A stretch of DNA of 64,000 nt from Chondrus crispus (GCF_000350225.1 NW_005179087.1:62001-126000), one strand, 5' to 3'. Numbered from the stretch's first letter, positions 1 to 12,432 are shown. A program made the numbers and translations. Notes: a model not told the origin generated them from the sequence alone.

Positions 1-352
1 TGCCTTAGAGCATCTCCACCGGTACTGAATCAAATAACCAAATACTCAAATAATCATATTTTGTCATTTGGTTTCAATTGTACGACTCCCACCGGGCGCA
101 TTCAAATGATCAAAAGAGAAAAAATTTACCTCAGAGGCAAAATCCTGAGGCAAAAACGGCTGATTTGCCTCAGGATTTCACCCCAAGGTAAAATTATTTT
201 GGTCAAGTGGCGTCACAAGATTTGCCCAGGCAGGACTTGCAGGACTTTTGGCGCGAAAAGTGGCAGAAGAAAAGATAGCTCGATGTGGGCAGTGATCATT
301 CACCTCCCCGCCATGTTCGAGAACATCGCGTCGGAAGTGTTTCCATCTCAAC

Positions 353-1372
353 ATGAGCAAAACAAGAGGGAGCAACTACAGCCTTGAAGAAGATTGCGCA
401 GTATCTCGAGGGTGGTTGCGGGCTTCTGAAGATCCCATTGTTGGTGCTGAGCAAAAGGGCGCCAAGTTCTTCGCGAAAGTATGGGAAGAGTACAATGCTC
501 TGAGGCCCGTAAACCTGCCCGCTCGCCCTCTCGAATCGATTAAGACCCGCGTCAAGCAAATCGTTAAGCTCTGCGTGCGCTTCTCCGCATGCCACCGGAC
601 AATCCTAAGTTCCAAGCCTACGGGCGTGAGTGAGGAAGACATGGTCCGATTGGCTACTGGGCTGTTCAACAACGTTAAGATAAAGGATCCAACTGACGAC
701 GTGGGAAAGCCGTTCAAGTTTCTACATTGCTGGCAAGTGTTGCGCCACCACGAGAAGTATTTGGCGGGTAGTTCGTCACAATGCTCCAAGTCCGCGGATG
801 CGTTGATGCAGCAGGAGACGGCCTCCTCTGAAGAGGATGGTGTCACGATGATGAAGGTGAAAGAGGAAGTGAATCGGTCGCATGGGAGGCCTACGGGTCG
901 CCGAAAGGATAAGGAGGAATTGCAAAAGACGCAGGCATCGAAGAAGATACTGAAGCTGGCATCGCAAGCCGTGGAGCTCCAGCGCGCTCGTAACGCGACG
1001 CTTGCTCAACACAACGACATTCTTCTCTTTACCCAAGCACCGCCGGGCTGTGATCAGTCTCAGGCCGTCGAGTACTTCACTATCATACGAGAAGAGGCGC
1101 TTGCCTCGGCACGACGAAAAGTCGCTGCTGCGTGGAAAGACCGTAACGAAGCCGCTTCACGCACACCTTCATCTGACGCTCCGAGGAGCGGAACGCCTCC
1201 ACTGAACACAGTTGCGAATATGAAAGACACTGGCGAGAGTGACGGCGCTGTGGTCATGAGTTCAGATGATCAGGACAGGGATACGCAGGCTGGAAATGAA
1301 CGTGGGCTGCCCCTGGAAGACATGCTAACCCAGCCTCCGCCAGGCTACCACGATGCCAGTGAGGAGGTGTAG
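353..1372 (+). CDS. Harbinger companion Myb/SANT-like protein
   Basis: This 339-residue intact ORF is the second protein of the PIF/Harbinger element. In the family such proteins bind the transposase and the subterminal DNA and carry the complex into the nucleus. The N-terminal 130 residues follow the plant Myb-like pattern: a tract starting NYSLEEDCAVSRGWL, then DPIVGAEQKG, FFAKVWEEYNAL, an RW/IKTRV-type helix, a V.KF-like stretch, GVSEEDMVR, and finally PFKFLHCWQVLR. The middle (about 170-215) is Lys/Arg-rich, with RPTGRRKDKEE as a possible nuclear signal, and the C-terminus is acidic and Ser-rich. No frame damage is visible, unlike in the partner transposase. The assignment rests on motif order and on position inside the TIRs; the exact DNA target is not visible. 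Confidence 0.88.
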   Translation: MSKTRGSNYSLEEDCAVSRGWLRASEDPIVGAEQKGAKFFAKVWEEYNALRPVNLPARPLESIKTRVKQIVKLCVRFSACHRTILSSKPTGVSEEDMVRLATGLFNNVKIKDPTDDVGKPFKFLHCWQVLRHHEKYLAGSSSQCSKSADALMQQETASSEEDGVTMMKVKEEVNRSHGRPTGRRKDKEELQKTQASKKILKLASQAVELQRARNATLAQHNDILLFTQAPPGCDQSQAVEYFTIIREEALASARRKVAAAWKDRNEAASRTPSSDAPRSGTPPLNTVANMKDTGESDGAVVMSSDDQDRDTQAGNERGLPLEDMLTQPPPGYHDASEEV

Positions 1373-1387
1373 AGGGTCGTTTAACGC

Positions 1388-1541
1388 AGCTTGTTGTGGT
1401 CCGAGCCGCGCGCTTCGCGCGCTCGGCGCACGTCGCGGCTACCGGCGAAGTCCTCCGCTCCTCCGCTCCAGTCGCCTAAGGCTCCTTCCGCTGCGGACTT
1501 TGCCCTCTCCGCTCCGCGCGCCGCTCGGACCACAACAAGCT
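1388..1541. repeat. 154-bp GC-rich foldback unit inside the Harbinger element
   Basis: Arms 1388-1413 and 1516-1541 are inverted copies matching at 25 of 26 positions; the outer 19 bp, beginning AGCTTGTTGTGG, are perfect. The arm also contains a self-complementary CGCGCG-CTT-CGCGCG hairpin. The unit lies between the stop codons of the two convergent Harbinger genes (1372 and 1648) and is far more GC-rich than its flanks. It may be a nested MITE/foldback insertion or a bidirectional 3'-end structure. No clear target duplication is seen. Confidence 0.6.
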
Positions 1542-1647
1542 TAGATTTGCTTTCCTTCGAACTCCCAGAGATGATCCATGATGAGCCTTCGTGTAGTAAA
1601 GTACTCCTCTCGATGTTTTAGAAGCCTGTTGGTCTCGAAAAGAGCAG

Positions 1648-2863
1648 CTAGAGATCCTGGGGGTGGGACGGTGGTGTTTTGAGCGCCGCTACGCTGCAGA
1701 CACGACCACATGGGCTTTGCTGAATTCCCAACAACCGCATCGCATGTAAGTCGTCATCGCTTTGTGCATCGTCACTGTCACAGTTCTTAAGATCTTTTAC
1801 CATCATGTTATGGAGGATAATGCAGCACTCAAGGACCTCTTTCATGATTTGTTTCGACCAGAAGCGACTAGGGCGTGCAATAATGTGCCATTTCGCTTGT
1901 AAAACCCCAAACGCGCGCTCGACATCCTTTCTAGCATGCTCCTGGTTCTGAACCATACACTTCTCCTTGCTGGTTCTCGGTTCTAATACAGTTTGCACAA
2001 ACGAAGGCCATTTCGGATAGACACCATCCGCTAGCCAGTATGGAATGTTCCGCCTGTTCCCTGCGATAGTGTATTCAATCGGTGGAGGGTACTCGCCGGT
2101 AACAATCTTGTTAAGTAAAGAGGATGCCTCGAGCACATTAACATCGTTCGCGGATCCGGGCATGCCGAAGAAAGTGTGCCATATCCATAAAGGGCGGTCT
2201 GTCACAGCCTCTAAAGTCACTGCCGGATCCCCCTCCTTCCCCTGAAACTGACCATGGCATGCCGTGGGGCAGTTTTTCCACATCCACTTGCAGCAGTCTA
2301 TGCTGCCAAGCATACCTGGAAATCCCCGCTCTTGCGATTGAGACAATAGACGCTTCAGATCCGCTAGCGTAGGTGCTCGCAGATACTCAGAGGCAAAACA
2401 ATGACACACACCGCGAACAAAATGCTCTAGGGCCTTCAGTGCAGTTGATTTTGCGACGCCAAGCGCGTCATCGACAGAATCAGCAGCTACCCCGTACGCT
2501 AACATACGGAGGGCTGCAGTTGTTTTTGATATCTAGATAGGCCCGTAATTCCTGTGCAGTCTTTCTTCTGAAGGAAATATGAATCGCAGAAAACGAGTGC
2601 GCTATGAACTCTATCGAAAACCGTTCGGGAAAGTCAAAAGCGGCGCTGGAACTGTGCGGATGTGTATGTCGGGTCTGGCGAAAAGTACTGGTTGTACAAA
2701 CGATTACCAGCTTCAATCCTGCCTTGTTCGATGTTGGGCGCCTTTCCCGCAACCGATCCCCCCATCGCCGAAGGGGTTCATCCTCGCTACTCGAATCCAG
2801 AAGGTCCTGGATCAGGTCTTCATCCTCGTCCCCGATGGCATCGTTCCACCAACTGCCCTCCAT
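1648..2863 (-). pseudogene. Harbinger DDE transposase, recently broken
   Basis: The uninterrupted 285-codon C-terminal part (1648-2505) carries the DDE_Tnp_4 signature: LGSIDCCKW with D70, YWLADGVYP with D160 and DVERAFGVLQ with E196, a D-D-35-E spacing. It also has the family landmarks MLAYGVAADS near its start and GMPGSANDVNVL. The N-terminal part is recognisable upstream but in other frames. A start at 2863 (MEGSWWNDAIGDEDED) runs into the family segment GKAPNIEQGRIEAGNRLYNQ only after a 1-base slip in the C6 run at 2758-2763. Further on there is an in-frame TGA (2634-2636) and a second slip at the T5 run 2523-2527. Two homopolymer slips plus one stop suggest recent decay or sequence error; introns are a weaker explanation, since frame b is otherwise continuous. 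In an intact element it would cut and paste at TWA sites. Confidence 0.87.
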
Positions 2864-3061
2864 ATCCTCTTCAACTTGAGTATGAGCTCGGCTCGTACCA
2901 AGAAGTGGTTTGGTGGGTGGTGTGGGGAACAACCATATTGGTTTACCAAATGACCAAAATCTACCGTTCCAAAGAAATAGCCCAACCAATTTCTATCAGC
3001 CACTTGGCACTTAAATTTGGTTATTTGGTCATTTGATCGGACACAGGTGGAGATGCTCTTA

Positions 3062-6000
3062 TTACCTGCGTTTTATAGTGCCAATCATTGTACGTCGAGT
3101 TGGAGAAAAGTTTCTCTCAGTGGCCCTTTTGGGGTGGTTTTTAGTACAATTATGCCTGTAGTAAGCTTCATTGGTCGTTGGCCGTTCAGAATATATAGGG
3201 GATCCCCGCCCTAGGTAGCAATAACTAATAAAGGGATGTGTCACCGACCGACTACGGACAGGTGGCAGAAGGTTGAGCACGTTCTAATTGATACCCCTTC
3301 TACAAATCGTGACAGGAAGTGCGGATGGAGAAACATGACAACGAGAACGGGGGTATGTATGATAGTTTAATGAATCGGATGTATGAAAGTGAATGTATGT
3401 TTTTATAGATTTTTGTGTGATAAAAAAAGAAATATGGTGACACGCAGGAAGGTAGCAATGATGCGCGGTATGCGTTGAGCGTGACGTAATTAAGTAACTG
3501 AAGCGGAAGCGGGTTGGCGGACCCGAAAGCGTTCCTGTAGTTGGACCGGGAGAAGTGAGGAAGCAGGGGGGATGAAGTGGATTTCATGTAAGAAATGGAA
3601 CGATGGTGAGGGCGGGGAGCGGAAAGTGATGTTTTCTTCTTTTTTTGCCATATTGACCAAGCTCCCGGAAGCCGTGCTGTTCCGTGCGGGAGATTGTTGA
3701 TTGGATATGTTGCAGATGGTGCGTTCCGGGGTAGCGTGACGGGGTTGGTGGGCGGACCATTCGGGCAGAAGAGGGCATTGCCATGCAGAATCACGTGGTT
3801 ACTGGGAGGAGGGCAGCCGGCGAGGTGGGGAATATCTCACTTCGCCAGAATGTGGCCCCGCCGGTACGTGTATGATGGGGATTGGGAACACGAATGCTGT
3901 AGCATGTATGCATGCAATTCATGTAGCGCTATTTTTATCCCTCAATACAGTAGTCGTAAGCCTGACAACCTAAGCAACGATGGCGCGCACCCGTGGAGTT
4001 TCGAAGCTTTCGGGGCTCAAGTGGCCACCTTTGCCTCCGACAAAGCCACACAGTATGGAGAGGCGCGAGCGTCTGACGGTGCGAGGCGCGAGAGAGACAG
4101 ACAAACGCGAAGACGATGCTCGGGACGCAGAAGGTGCGGCGCTGGAGGGACGTGGCAGTGGCATGTGGAGAGAGCAGATTGGCGCAAGGCGATGGCGCGG
4201 CAACACCAAGCCGGCTGTTGCTAGCAAACTGCGCGCGCATCAGTGGACAGGCGCCGGTTGATGAGCCGTCTTGGTTGCTGCGGATCCACAAAGGGGGGGT
4301 TGGCATCAACGCACGGTTGTGAGTCCCGCCGCGCGGGCGTGGCGGCAGCGGGGTCTTTTGCAACGCGCCTGGAGACCGAAGCGGCGTGGGGCGGGGCGGG
4401 GGGCGGGCGGGGGGATGGCGGGGGCTGGGGGTGGAGGTGTATGGCATGGACCATTGGCACAGTGTTGTAGCTCGATGCGGACATGGGTTGACATGCGGAT
4501 TTTTTACAAGCAAAGTGGATTCCGGTGGTTTTGGGCGGGGCCGTGATTGGATGCGCGTAGGGGGGGGGGGGTACGGTATTACGCGGGGAGCGGGCCAACA
4601 AGTGCTGAGCGACCTCGATGGTCCCGCACCCTCCCCACAAGGCGCATATGCGTCCCTTGGCACGTGCCTGACTGTGGCCTGCACGGTCCGCTTCCGTGCC
4701 CCCTGCCGTGCTCCCCGCCGTGCCCCCTGCCGCCCCGCTTTTCTGCCGTACAGAGTATTGCGGCACGGTCCGCTCTCCCCGCCCCCCCTTGCCGTCCCCC
4801 CGCCCGCCACACTCGCCATGCCCTGCCAACACTGATTACTCGCCCGTACTCTAAATCCCATCGCCTCCGCCGCCAAAACCACTCTCATCCTCCACGTCAA
4901 CGCTGCGATAGCTTGAGTCTACATCTCGTCTTCGCCCCAACCCCCGTCCTCCCTTCCCCGTCGCCACCCCTACACCCACATCATCTGCCGACAGCTCTTC
5001 CCTCTCCTGCCATATCCTGTTTCGCGGCCTGACGACTGACCAATGCCTGACACCGCGTCTCATTACGCGTCCCCATCGCACCTTCGTTCCTCCCACTCAC
5101 GCGCTCTCTATCGTGACATATACACACAAACGCCCATCTGGCAGCGAAGCACAATCCGCCATGTGCCGAGAGACGCGCAATTTTGCCCTGCATCTGCGGC
5201 CCGACTAGGGGGGGAGAGAGGAGGAGAGGCGGATCGCAGGCTGATCACATGGCACAACACGATGCCCCAGAGCGTACAACAACCCCACCTGCTCATTGCT
5301 CTTTCCGTGCGCCATCTGACAGCCTAGCAACTAGTGCCAGCAAACTCTCATGCACAACTTCAAACTTCCCCCATATCCCGCCCGCTACCGTGACCCTCCA
5401 GCAGCCCACTGTTACAGTCCAGTCCGCCGAACCTGTCGCCGCCGCGTCTCCTCCACTCTCCACTCAGCTTACGCTCTTTCACTCATTCTTTCCCCTCACT
5501 TTATTGCAGTCTACTCGTGCCAAAATGCCATGCCAGGCGCACACACCGCCAAAACCCCGCCTTAATCTGTCACGTAGAATAAAATGGGCCCGCCGATCAC
5601 CCCCAGCCCCACAAACCCCATCGCCCCGTTGCGCTGCCATCTTCGAAACGAGAGCGTCCTCTCCGTCGGCCCCAACGGCTTGTTCCCCGCGCCTGTGCCA
5701 TGCGCACCGCACCAGCAGTCGCGTATCCCGCAAAAAGTTAGTTTTTCACCTTCCACTCGCGTTGCGCCATCTCCCCACCGCCGCCTCGCCAAACACTAGC
5801 TTCTACGTACCTTGCGGTTCTGCGCTGGCGCTCATAGCGCGCCGCGCGACAGTCCCGTCACGTCGATGCAGAAGAGATGCACGACGTACCAGCGGTGCCA
5901 GACGACGTGTAAACATTGTGTCTGTCGGTCGGGGTTTGTGAGCCTTCACGAAATTTCCGCCTGGTCGTCGATCCCGCTCACGTTCGAAGCGTAAGGTATG

Positions 6001-6400
6001 TCTGAGGTGCGGCAAGTGCGCGTTGCTTCCAACGACGAGTCAGGGACGACGTTTAGGGAAAAAGGGGGGATCGATGTGAGTTCGAGACGGAGGTTGGCTG
6101 AGGGTGGAGGGGAAACGCAATGGTCCAAAAATACATTCGTTTTGAACTACGTTTGGAGGATCAGAAAGACCTGCATCTTTACAGCCCGATGCTCGTTCCA
6201 TCCGACAAGTGTCTCCACTTGTAGCCCCCCGCAAAGCGACCTTGCTCGCATCCTCCCATTGGCCGCCACACCGAGTTGTCCTCACCGCATCACGAAACAC
6301 CCGCTTTCGCCTTGACAAGTCACGCGCCAGTGGTTTAAAAGCTAACCATGCGCAATGCTCTTTTGAACGACCGCACACAGTGAAAATCTTACCCCAGACT
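3062..6400. other. GC-rich region without a supported gene
   Basis: Open frames here (for example 3935-4900 minus and 5183-5941 plus) are compositionally biased Pro/Arg/Ser/Ala strings with no motif and overlap one another, so I treat them as chance. The stretch 4381-4440 has many G-tracts of 3-6 on the plus strand (G-quadruplex potential), and 4560-4571 is a run of 12 G. The part 4640-5560 is a C-rich, TATA-poor sequence that could be promoter or CpG-island-like, but no downstream gene is visible. Confidence 0.5.
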
Positions 6401-9400
6401 TCCCTATTACACCCAAACCTCAATATTCAACAACTAAAGGTTACACGCTTACATATATCAACCTACCGTCTCGTACCGAACACCCTTGTGCAGCACTGTA
6501 TATGCTTTCACATGCAGCCGGCATGTCTTGTAGGCTTCGAATACAGAGCTTGAAACACATTCGTAAAGTGCAGTCCAATATGCACACTCCTCCCGGAAAA
6601 TATCAATTCAGTCGCAATAAAAATACATTGTCACGCCCAAAAGGACAATGCAGAGACATTTATACAAACTTCGTATACCTAAGCACAGGCGTTGACTACA
6701 GTAAGCATAGTAAGCATCTTACCTTGTAAGAACAGGGGCACCCCGGATACTTTTTTATTCAGAATGGTGCCGCAATAATTCCACATTTCCAAAGACAAAA
6801 ACGGACTCTCATGTTATGTAGAACCGCAATAAAGCACCTCTACATGAACACGACCAGATTTGATGTACATGTTCCGCTCTGATCATTTAAACCGAGTCGA
6901 TGCCCACTGGATGCTAATAACGGAGTTGTGCTGTACCGCGTTCTCATGTAACCTCCTCACGATGATGCATCATTGATTCTCAAGGAAATTCAGGTCAAAC
7001 GAGCTCGAAGGTCACGACAATACGACTGAAATATGCTCGTCAACCAGCGTCTTGTGACGCAGATCCGGAAATTGCACTTATATCTTTTTTCTAAACCAAA
7101 CGTTCACTACGGTTATCAATTGCAAACAGAAGAAGCTCATTCTGCAGAAAAGTTTTAGGAGCGAAGAGAGTCTTTAATACCTTTTAGAACGACTAAATTA
7201 TTCCTTCTGCAGTTCGAAAATCATGGTCAAATCAAAACTGAACTACATCTTTGATGTTGACAACCTCTAAACCAGTAGAAGTGCCAGCCATTGGGTCGTC
7301 CTTGTTAAATTTCTTCTCGGCAGAGGAAATACACTGCGCCATTTATCAATCTCTCAGGTTACGTTCTCATACGCAAACCTCTACTCGTTCCTGCGTGTGA
7401 AATGGCGTGAGTAATGGGGCACTAAAAAACCGTCCGCACTGAAGGGTTGCAGTCTTCCTTGTGAAGCACTGAACCCTAAAGCGATGCACCAGCACATTCA
7501 CACTTTTTTGTACCTCGTTCGCCAAGTTTTTCCGGCGGAGGCCTCCTGAAGGATAAGCCGCTTCATGCAGGGGGTCAATTTAGATGGTTGGCCGCTTTGC
7601 TTGCGGTTGTTTTACAGGCACTGGCCCATCGAGAAGGTTTGTACTAAGGACGCATGATATTGCTTCAGTGACCCCCGTGATTGACAAACACTTCGGGCGG
7701 AGTACCAAATTTTGGCCATTCTCAACGTCAGAAAAATGCCTCCCACGTAGCATTTGCTTTAGCATTTGTTCCCGGATATGTGTCCCTAAAGCATCTTGGT
7801 TGCGCTCTGATTATTTTTTGTAGTACTGTGGAACCTTTTGGTTGCGCCGAAACGTGAGTATTGGACTTTTAGCATGTTTTATATGAAGTGTTCCTACAGT
7901 TACAGAGCAAGATATTTACTGTAGTCGACGCCTGTGCTTGCCTAAAGGCGTTTGAATGCCTGCCTCTCCTCTGCCTTATAAGGCGTGACAAACCCTTTCA
8001 ATTGCACTACAAAACACTGCAGAGGAGTGGCGCGTTCCATTTGAACATGGGATTTTGAAGGGTGTCCATGTATTCTCACGGCAAAGGGAACGAATATATT
8101 CTGATTCACGTTCATGTCCCCTTATATCCGATCGACATCACTACCACTCCAACTCTGCACAGTGCAACAATCACTTCGCCACTCGCTGTCGCCCGAGACT
8201 AATTCCACCAAAGTGAAACATGGGCACAGCACATGTCTCTACATCCACAATGCATACAGTATCACAATCGCTTGCATCAGCCCCATCCGATACTTTGCAC
8301 TGAACCAATGCATACGCTACAGCTGAACTCGCTGAAAAATACTGTGATCCACTGTACTCCCAAACTTCTGCTGCTATGTTGTCTTCTTCCTTCGTATATA
8401 AATTATGTGTAGTTCTTCGCGTAAAAGAATCAGCCACTGCCTGTTGTACACTGCTCTCCCTCTGAAGAACTCAATACCCACCGACACCCAAGTTCCATAT
8501 TCCTTTTTGATAATTTCCTCCAAATGCGCACTGTCCGTCCGGAAACTTTATATCTCCATCATAGTCTTGATCCTGCCTTCATCGAAGAACCTTCTGCAGT
8601 AGTTTTTTTCTCAACCTCAACCAATACCCTACACTACCATTCGGGCCCTGCATAGAATATAGGATACACTTTTGTGATCTAGATCTAGCCTTCGCAACAT
8701 CACCACACGAATGCCTTCTAAAAAAAGAAAAATTAATTACATTCCCTCACACGCCATGCTTACCGTCCAAACAGGGTCAAAAACTCACTCGCTGAAGCAT
8801 TGTCGTCATCCCTCCTTCCATCCCTACTTGCTTGTCACATTTTCTTCAGTTCCCTCAAGCGATGGTAGACGTATCGTTACGGAACCGCTTGATAAGTGCT
8901 AGCAGTACTGTACTACTTTTCCAGACGTAGACCAGAGGGCCATTCGAAGCAATTCCTATCTCTACAGTATGTCTTTCCATGCAGTCTCACCCCCGATAGC
9001 TGGAAACAGAAGCGTGATCGTACAACCGTGACAAGCGATGCATGGCATGAAAAGCATGAGTGGTGAACAATGCCCCGATCGGTTCTGCCGTCTGTTCATG
9101 TGACATTTCGTTATGTCAGTTGACCGTTCCTATAATTGCTTCGAGTTCACTAAGCCCTTGCTACACGTTCATGTTCGAGAATTGTGGGGACCTTGACCAA
9201 CATCTTCATTACAAGCAGATCGCACGTTTTCGTTAATATATATATATATATTATTTTGATTACTTTATACTGTATATATATTGTTTTTATTACTTGGTTG
9301 TGTAGCCCCCGTTATAGTTCAGGCAAATCGCAGTGCTACATGCATATGCAAATAGAAACAAAACAGTAAATTTCTTCCTCTAGAGTGTTCAGAAAAGTTT

Positions 9401-12400
9401 ATCACTCAAAAATTTCGGCTGTAGCAAAATTTAGAATCAGCAGTGGTAGGGGGGACGAGTGATCTTGCCAAGACTCTCCCGATGCAACTCTTGAGTGAAG
9501 TAATTTACACTTGCCCGTGAGAAATTGACATCGCCTTCCCGTCTTACAGATAATAGAAGTTTTCCAAGAACGGAAATGCACCCAGTCTAAATATATCGCA
9601 ATCCACAAAGAGGACTTCGACTATTATAAAGAGCAGGTTCTGGATATTCTGAATGCCCGACACTGCAGTAATGTGGAACCTTATAATCAACGCACCGGCA
9701 GGCATTTCAAAAAGACATGTCACTTTCAAATCCTTCACTGCACAGGTGATATGGATCAGATCAGACATGATTGACCATCGACCGTATGATTAATACTAGG
9801 GAATTACTATCCTACACACATATATGCCCCCGCCGATTCCCGGTTTTGAGATGGTGAAGGCTGTAGCGGGTCCCCATCACATGCGCCGTTCATTCTGACA
9901 AAAGGTAACCCCCCTTTGACAGGCCAATATGTATGGTATTACGTGGCTATGAAAAATGGTCGGGAGGAACGCAGCAGTTTTTTTTATTCCAGTTGGGCCA
10001 TTAAAAACCTTCACAACCTAGATTTTGCCAGAGATTCCATGATGGGGGTTTCCGGACGGACAGTATGGGCAATATTTCGCTGCGAATATAGTGCTGCAGT
10101 TTCTGGTGTTCATGGAGAACGCAAGGAATAGGATAACAAGGTGCAGGGACGATGTCGAGATTAAGTTTTCTCTCTGTTTACATATATTGAAATTCAGGAA
10201 CGATCTCCACGGCAAAAAGGTCGGGTTTGTATTGAGATGTGGTACATATGAAGATGGACAGTCTATTTGCTTAGTTGCACGTTAGGCGACATACTCTTAA
10301 TCAAGATTGATCCGTAGGCTGCAGTGGCTGAAACTACATGCTGTGGAGTCTAGCCTAAACTAAATACTGTGAAGTCAAGCCGACCTGGGTATGCTTTTTC
10401 GTTTTAGAGTTATCTTGAACAAATTGACGATAGAGCAAATTCTTGTACAGCATATATAGATTCAATTTTCTGAGTTCAAAGAAGACACTCTTTGCTATGA
10501 TCCCCAACATGCATGTCGTATAATTGAATCAATCAAACAATAACTAACAAGTGAGTGAGAATTGCTGACCTTCGTTGTGAACAACAAGTACCATGGCGGC
10601 GGAGCCACAAAAAAGAATGGTAAGTCGATTATGTTCTGTTGGGATGACTACAACTACGAGATCATGACAATGCACTAATCTCATCTTTCACCTCGAATCT
10701 GGAAGAACGTAGTGCGAATCTGAGGACTAGATGTCCAGTTTTAAGAGTTTTGTTAAAAGGGGAGCAGTGAATCAAAACATATCAGGAGACCGTCTTTTTA
10801 TAGCTACCCCATCTTCAAATCATCTATTATACTGAGAACTGGACGAAGTAAGGCACACCGCAGCCGGAATTTGTGTATCAAGCCCTGAATGAATCGAGAT
10901 CGGTAATTTATGTACAAATGAACCTCCACTGCACTATGCATACAAGGATATGAATGTCGTCTGCTGATGAAGAGCTTCAAGAGAAGAGCGAAATCTGACA
11001 TGAGAACCTATCTACCACTGTCTGCTTGTCCGCCAGAAAGGACAGCGATGTGTGCAGGCATTGACAGTCTTTTTCGAACTTCACATTTCTAGAAGTAGAC
11101 CTCTTAAAAACCAGGACCACCTTTCTTGAGCAACAGTACGGATGTTTAAAGCGCAGAGTTGCACACTCTGTATGTTTTCTATAAAACGTACAATCCCATT
11201 GCTTTCCTTACCTGCGCTCCCAATAAACGGTATCTACGAAAGTGAATGATGACGGGGCCTGATTCAGACAAATTCCTTTGGCGAGGGAGCCATCTGCAGT
11301 CATATACAGTCACGCAGTATAGGAAGATATATGCTCTGCAGAGTGTGTGACTCAGGGCCTGCTGCTATCGGCTAGTTATTTTTATGGAACCGAAACAGGC
11401 GTTCCATGGCATTCACAACACCACGCCACTACTCTTGCCGGAAAGCTCATCCCAAAGTTTCGTACGTTGTTTCAATATCTAAGCTATCATCAGCGGGTTT
11501 GCGGACGTGTTCCCCTCATTCGTTTAGTGTTGACAGGCTGCATGGAGGAAGTGCTGGAAGCATTAACGAAAAACTTTATTTTGAAACTACGATGCCGTGT
11601 AGCCCGTTTTTGGTCAATCCGGAATTAGTTTTTCCTCTAGGAGGGTGGAAGCAAAGATATGCTCCTCTGTGATGCATGCTTTCAGAGGATGTTAGATAAA
11701 CCGTAAGAGTTTCCGAGTTCTTCTGTTGAAGCACGGTTTCTATCCCACTTTCGATATGCCATTTGCACACAAATATAGTACGATAGCATATACAGTGTCT
11801 TTACAGGTTTTAGTAGACGCACGCATCCCCGAGTCCTGACTAATGAAAGTCTCTCAGTGAGTGTCAGTGTCTTTGACTTGTCCTCGCACAGCACCAAGAC
11901 ACTTCAAGCCTAACCGTTTTCGAATTCATACTCTTGTCAGACCATGTAGAGCCTTGCTTTTAATCTCACGCTTAACAAGGCATGAATCGGCTTTGAGGAT
12001 GTTCTTCTTTGCATGCTACGAAAACCGGTCGCGCGATCGCTGTCGGAAAGCACTGAGATCAGGTGCATCGATAATATATATATTTTCAGATAGATGTTTG
12101 TGGTTTCCATCTCTATTTGGTGTGGTAAAGAGGGTTTCTCGATTTGATGAACGCAAATGGAAATCAAGAGGGTTCAACCTCGTCATGGTATTTGACAATT
12201 TGGGATATACGAGCCTTGTTCTGATATGTCTTGAACCGACTGATTTCTATAGTTCTGCAGAAACCAACAATATCTAAACGTGTGGGAAGTTGTTTGCAGA
12301 TTGTCCGGCATCTCTTGCCATAGATTTGCGAGTCAGTAGCAGATGTCGAAGTGGACACGTGGGTAGCGGCTTCCGTTGAATCTATACTGTGGAGTAGCAG

Positions 12401-12432
12401 AAGTGGCATTGATGGTGTTAGGAGAGTGGCGG
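6401..12432. other. AT-rich, gene-poor intergenic region
   Basis: About 6 kb with short ORFs only (under about 95 codons, apart from 11861-12277, which has no motif). A TA microsatellite lies near 9235-9252. The only structured feature I found is the long inverted repeat pair at 6628-7991. I saw no tRNA, snRNA or rRNA signature. The drop in GC relative to 3062-6400 and to the gene island on the right is obvious by eye. Confidence 0.55.
6628..7991. mobile_element. Possible 1.36-kb non-autonomous TIR element (remnant)
   Basis: Two segments are inverted copies of each other. The outer ends TTGTCACGCC (6628-6637) and GGCGTGACAA (7982-7991) are perfect. A 24-nt core (6681-6704 and 7916-7939) matches at 23 of 24 positions. 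The distance from outer end to core is 51 nt on the left and 50 nt on the right, and further short matches lie inward. This colinearity argues for long, degraded terminal inverted repeats rather than chance. No target duplication is visible outside the ends and no transposase is recognisable inside, so the superfamily is unknown. Confidence 0.5.

Larger units (their letters stand above)
8..3058. mobile_element. PIF/Harbinger DNA transposon, structurally complete
   Basis: The 13-bp terminal inverted repeats GAGCATCTCCACC (8-20) and GGTGGAGATGCTC (3046-3058) are perfect and continue imperfectly inward (CAAATAACCAAAT-like runs on both ends). TTA sits directly outside each end (5-7 and 3059-3061), which is the 3-bp target duplication typical of this superfamily. 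Inside are the two genes expected of PIF/Harbinger: a Myb/SANT-like protein (+) and a DDE transposase (-), in convergent orientation. The left subterminal part contains nested stem-loops (arms 140-154 and 164-178). The ends and target site are intact, but the transposase reading frame is broken, so this copy is probably not autonomous now. Confidence 0.95.

Noticed and set aside
2480-2989. 169-codon minus ORF as a separate Harbinger gene
   Set aside because: Its middle is out of frame relative to the family; the transposase N-terminus is legible in the neighbouring frame, so it is part of the broken transposase.
3935-4900. 321-codon minus-strand ORF in the GC-rich region
   Set aside because: Pro/Arg/Ala-rich, no motif, and overlapped by several equally long frames on both strands: GC-driven chance ORF.
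5183-5941. 252-codon plus-strand ORF
   Set aside because: Low-complexity Pro/Ser/Arg composition, no domain, no conserved pattern, and overlapped by other frames.
9230-9290. TA-rich stretch as a possible element end or origin
   Set aside because: Simple microsatellite with no flanking repeats or target duplication.
12165-12180. GGTTCAACC resembling a tRNA B box
   Set aside because: No matching A box, acceptor stem or anticodon arm around it.
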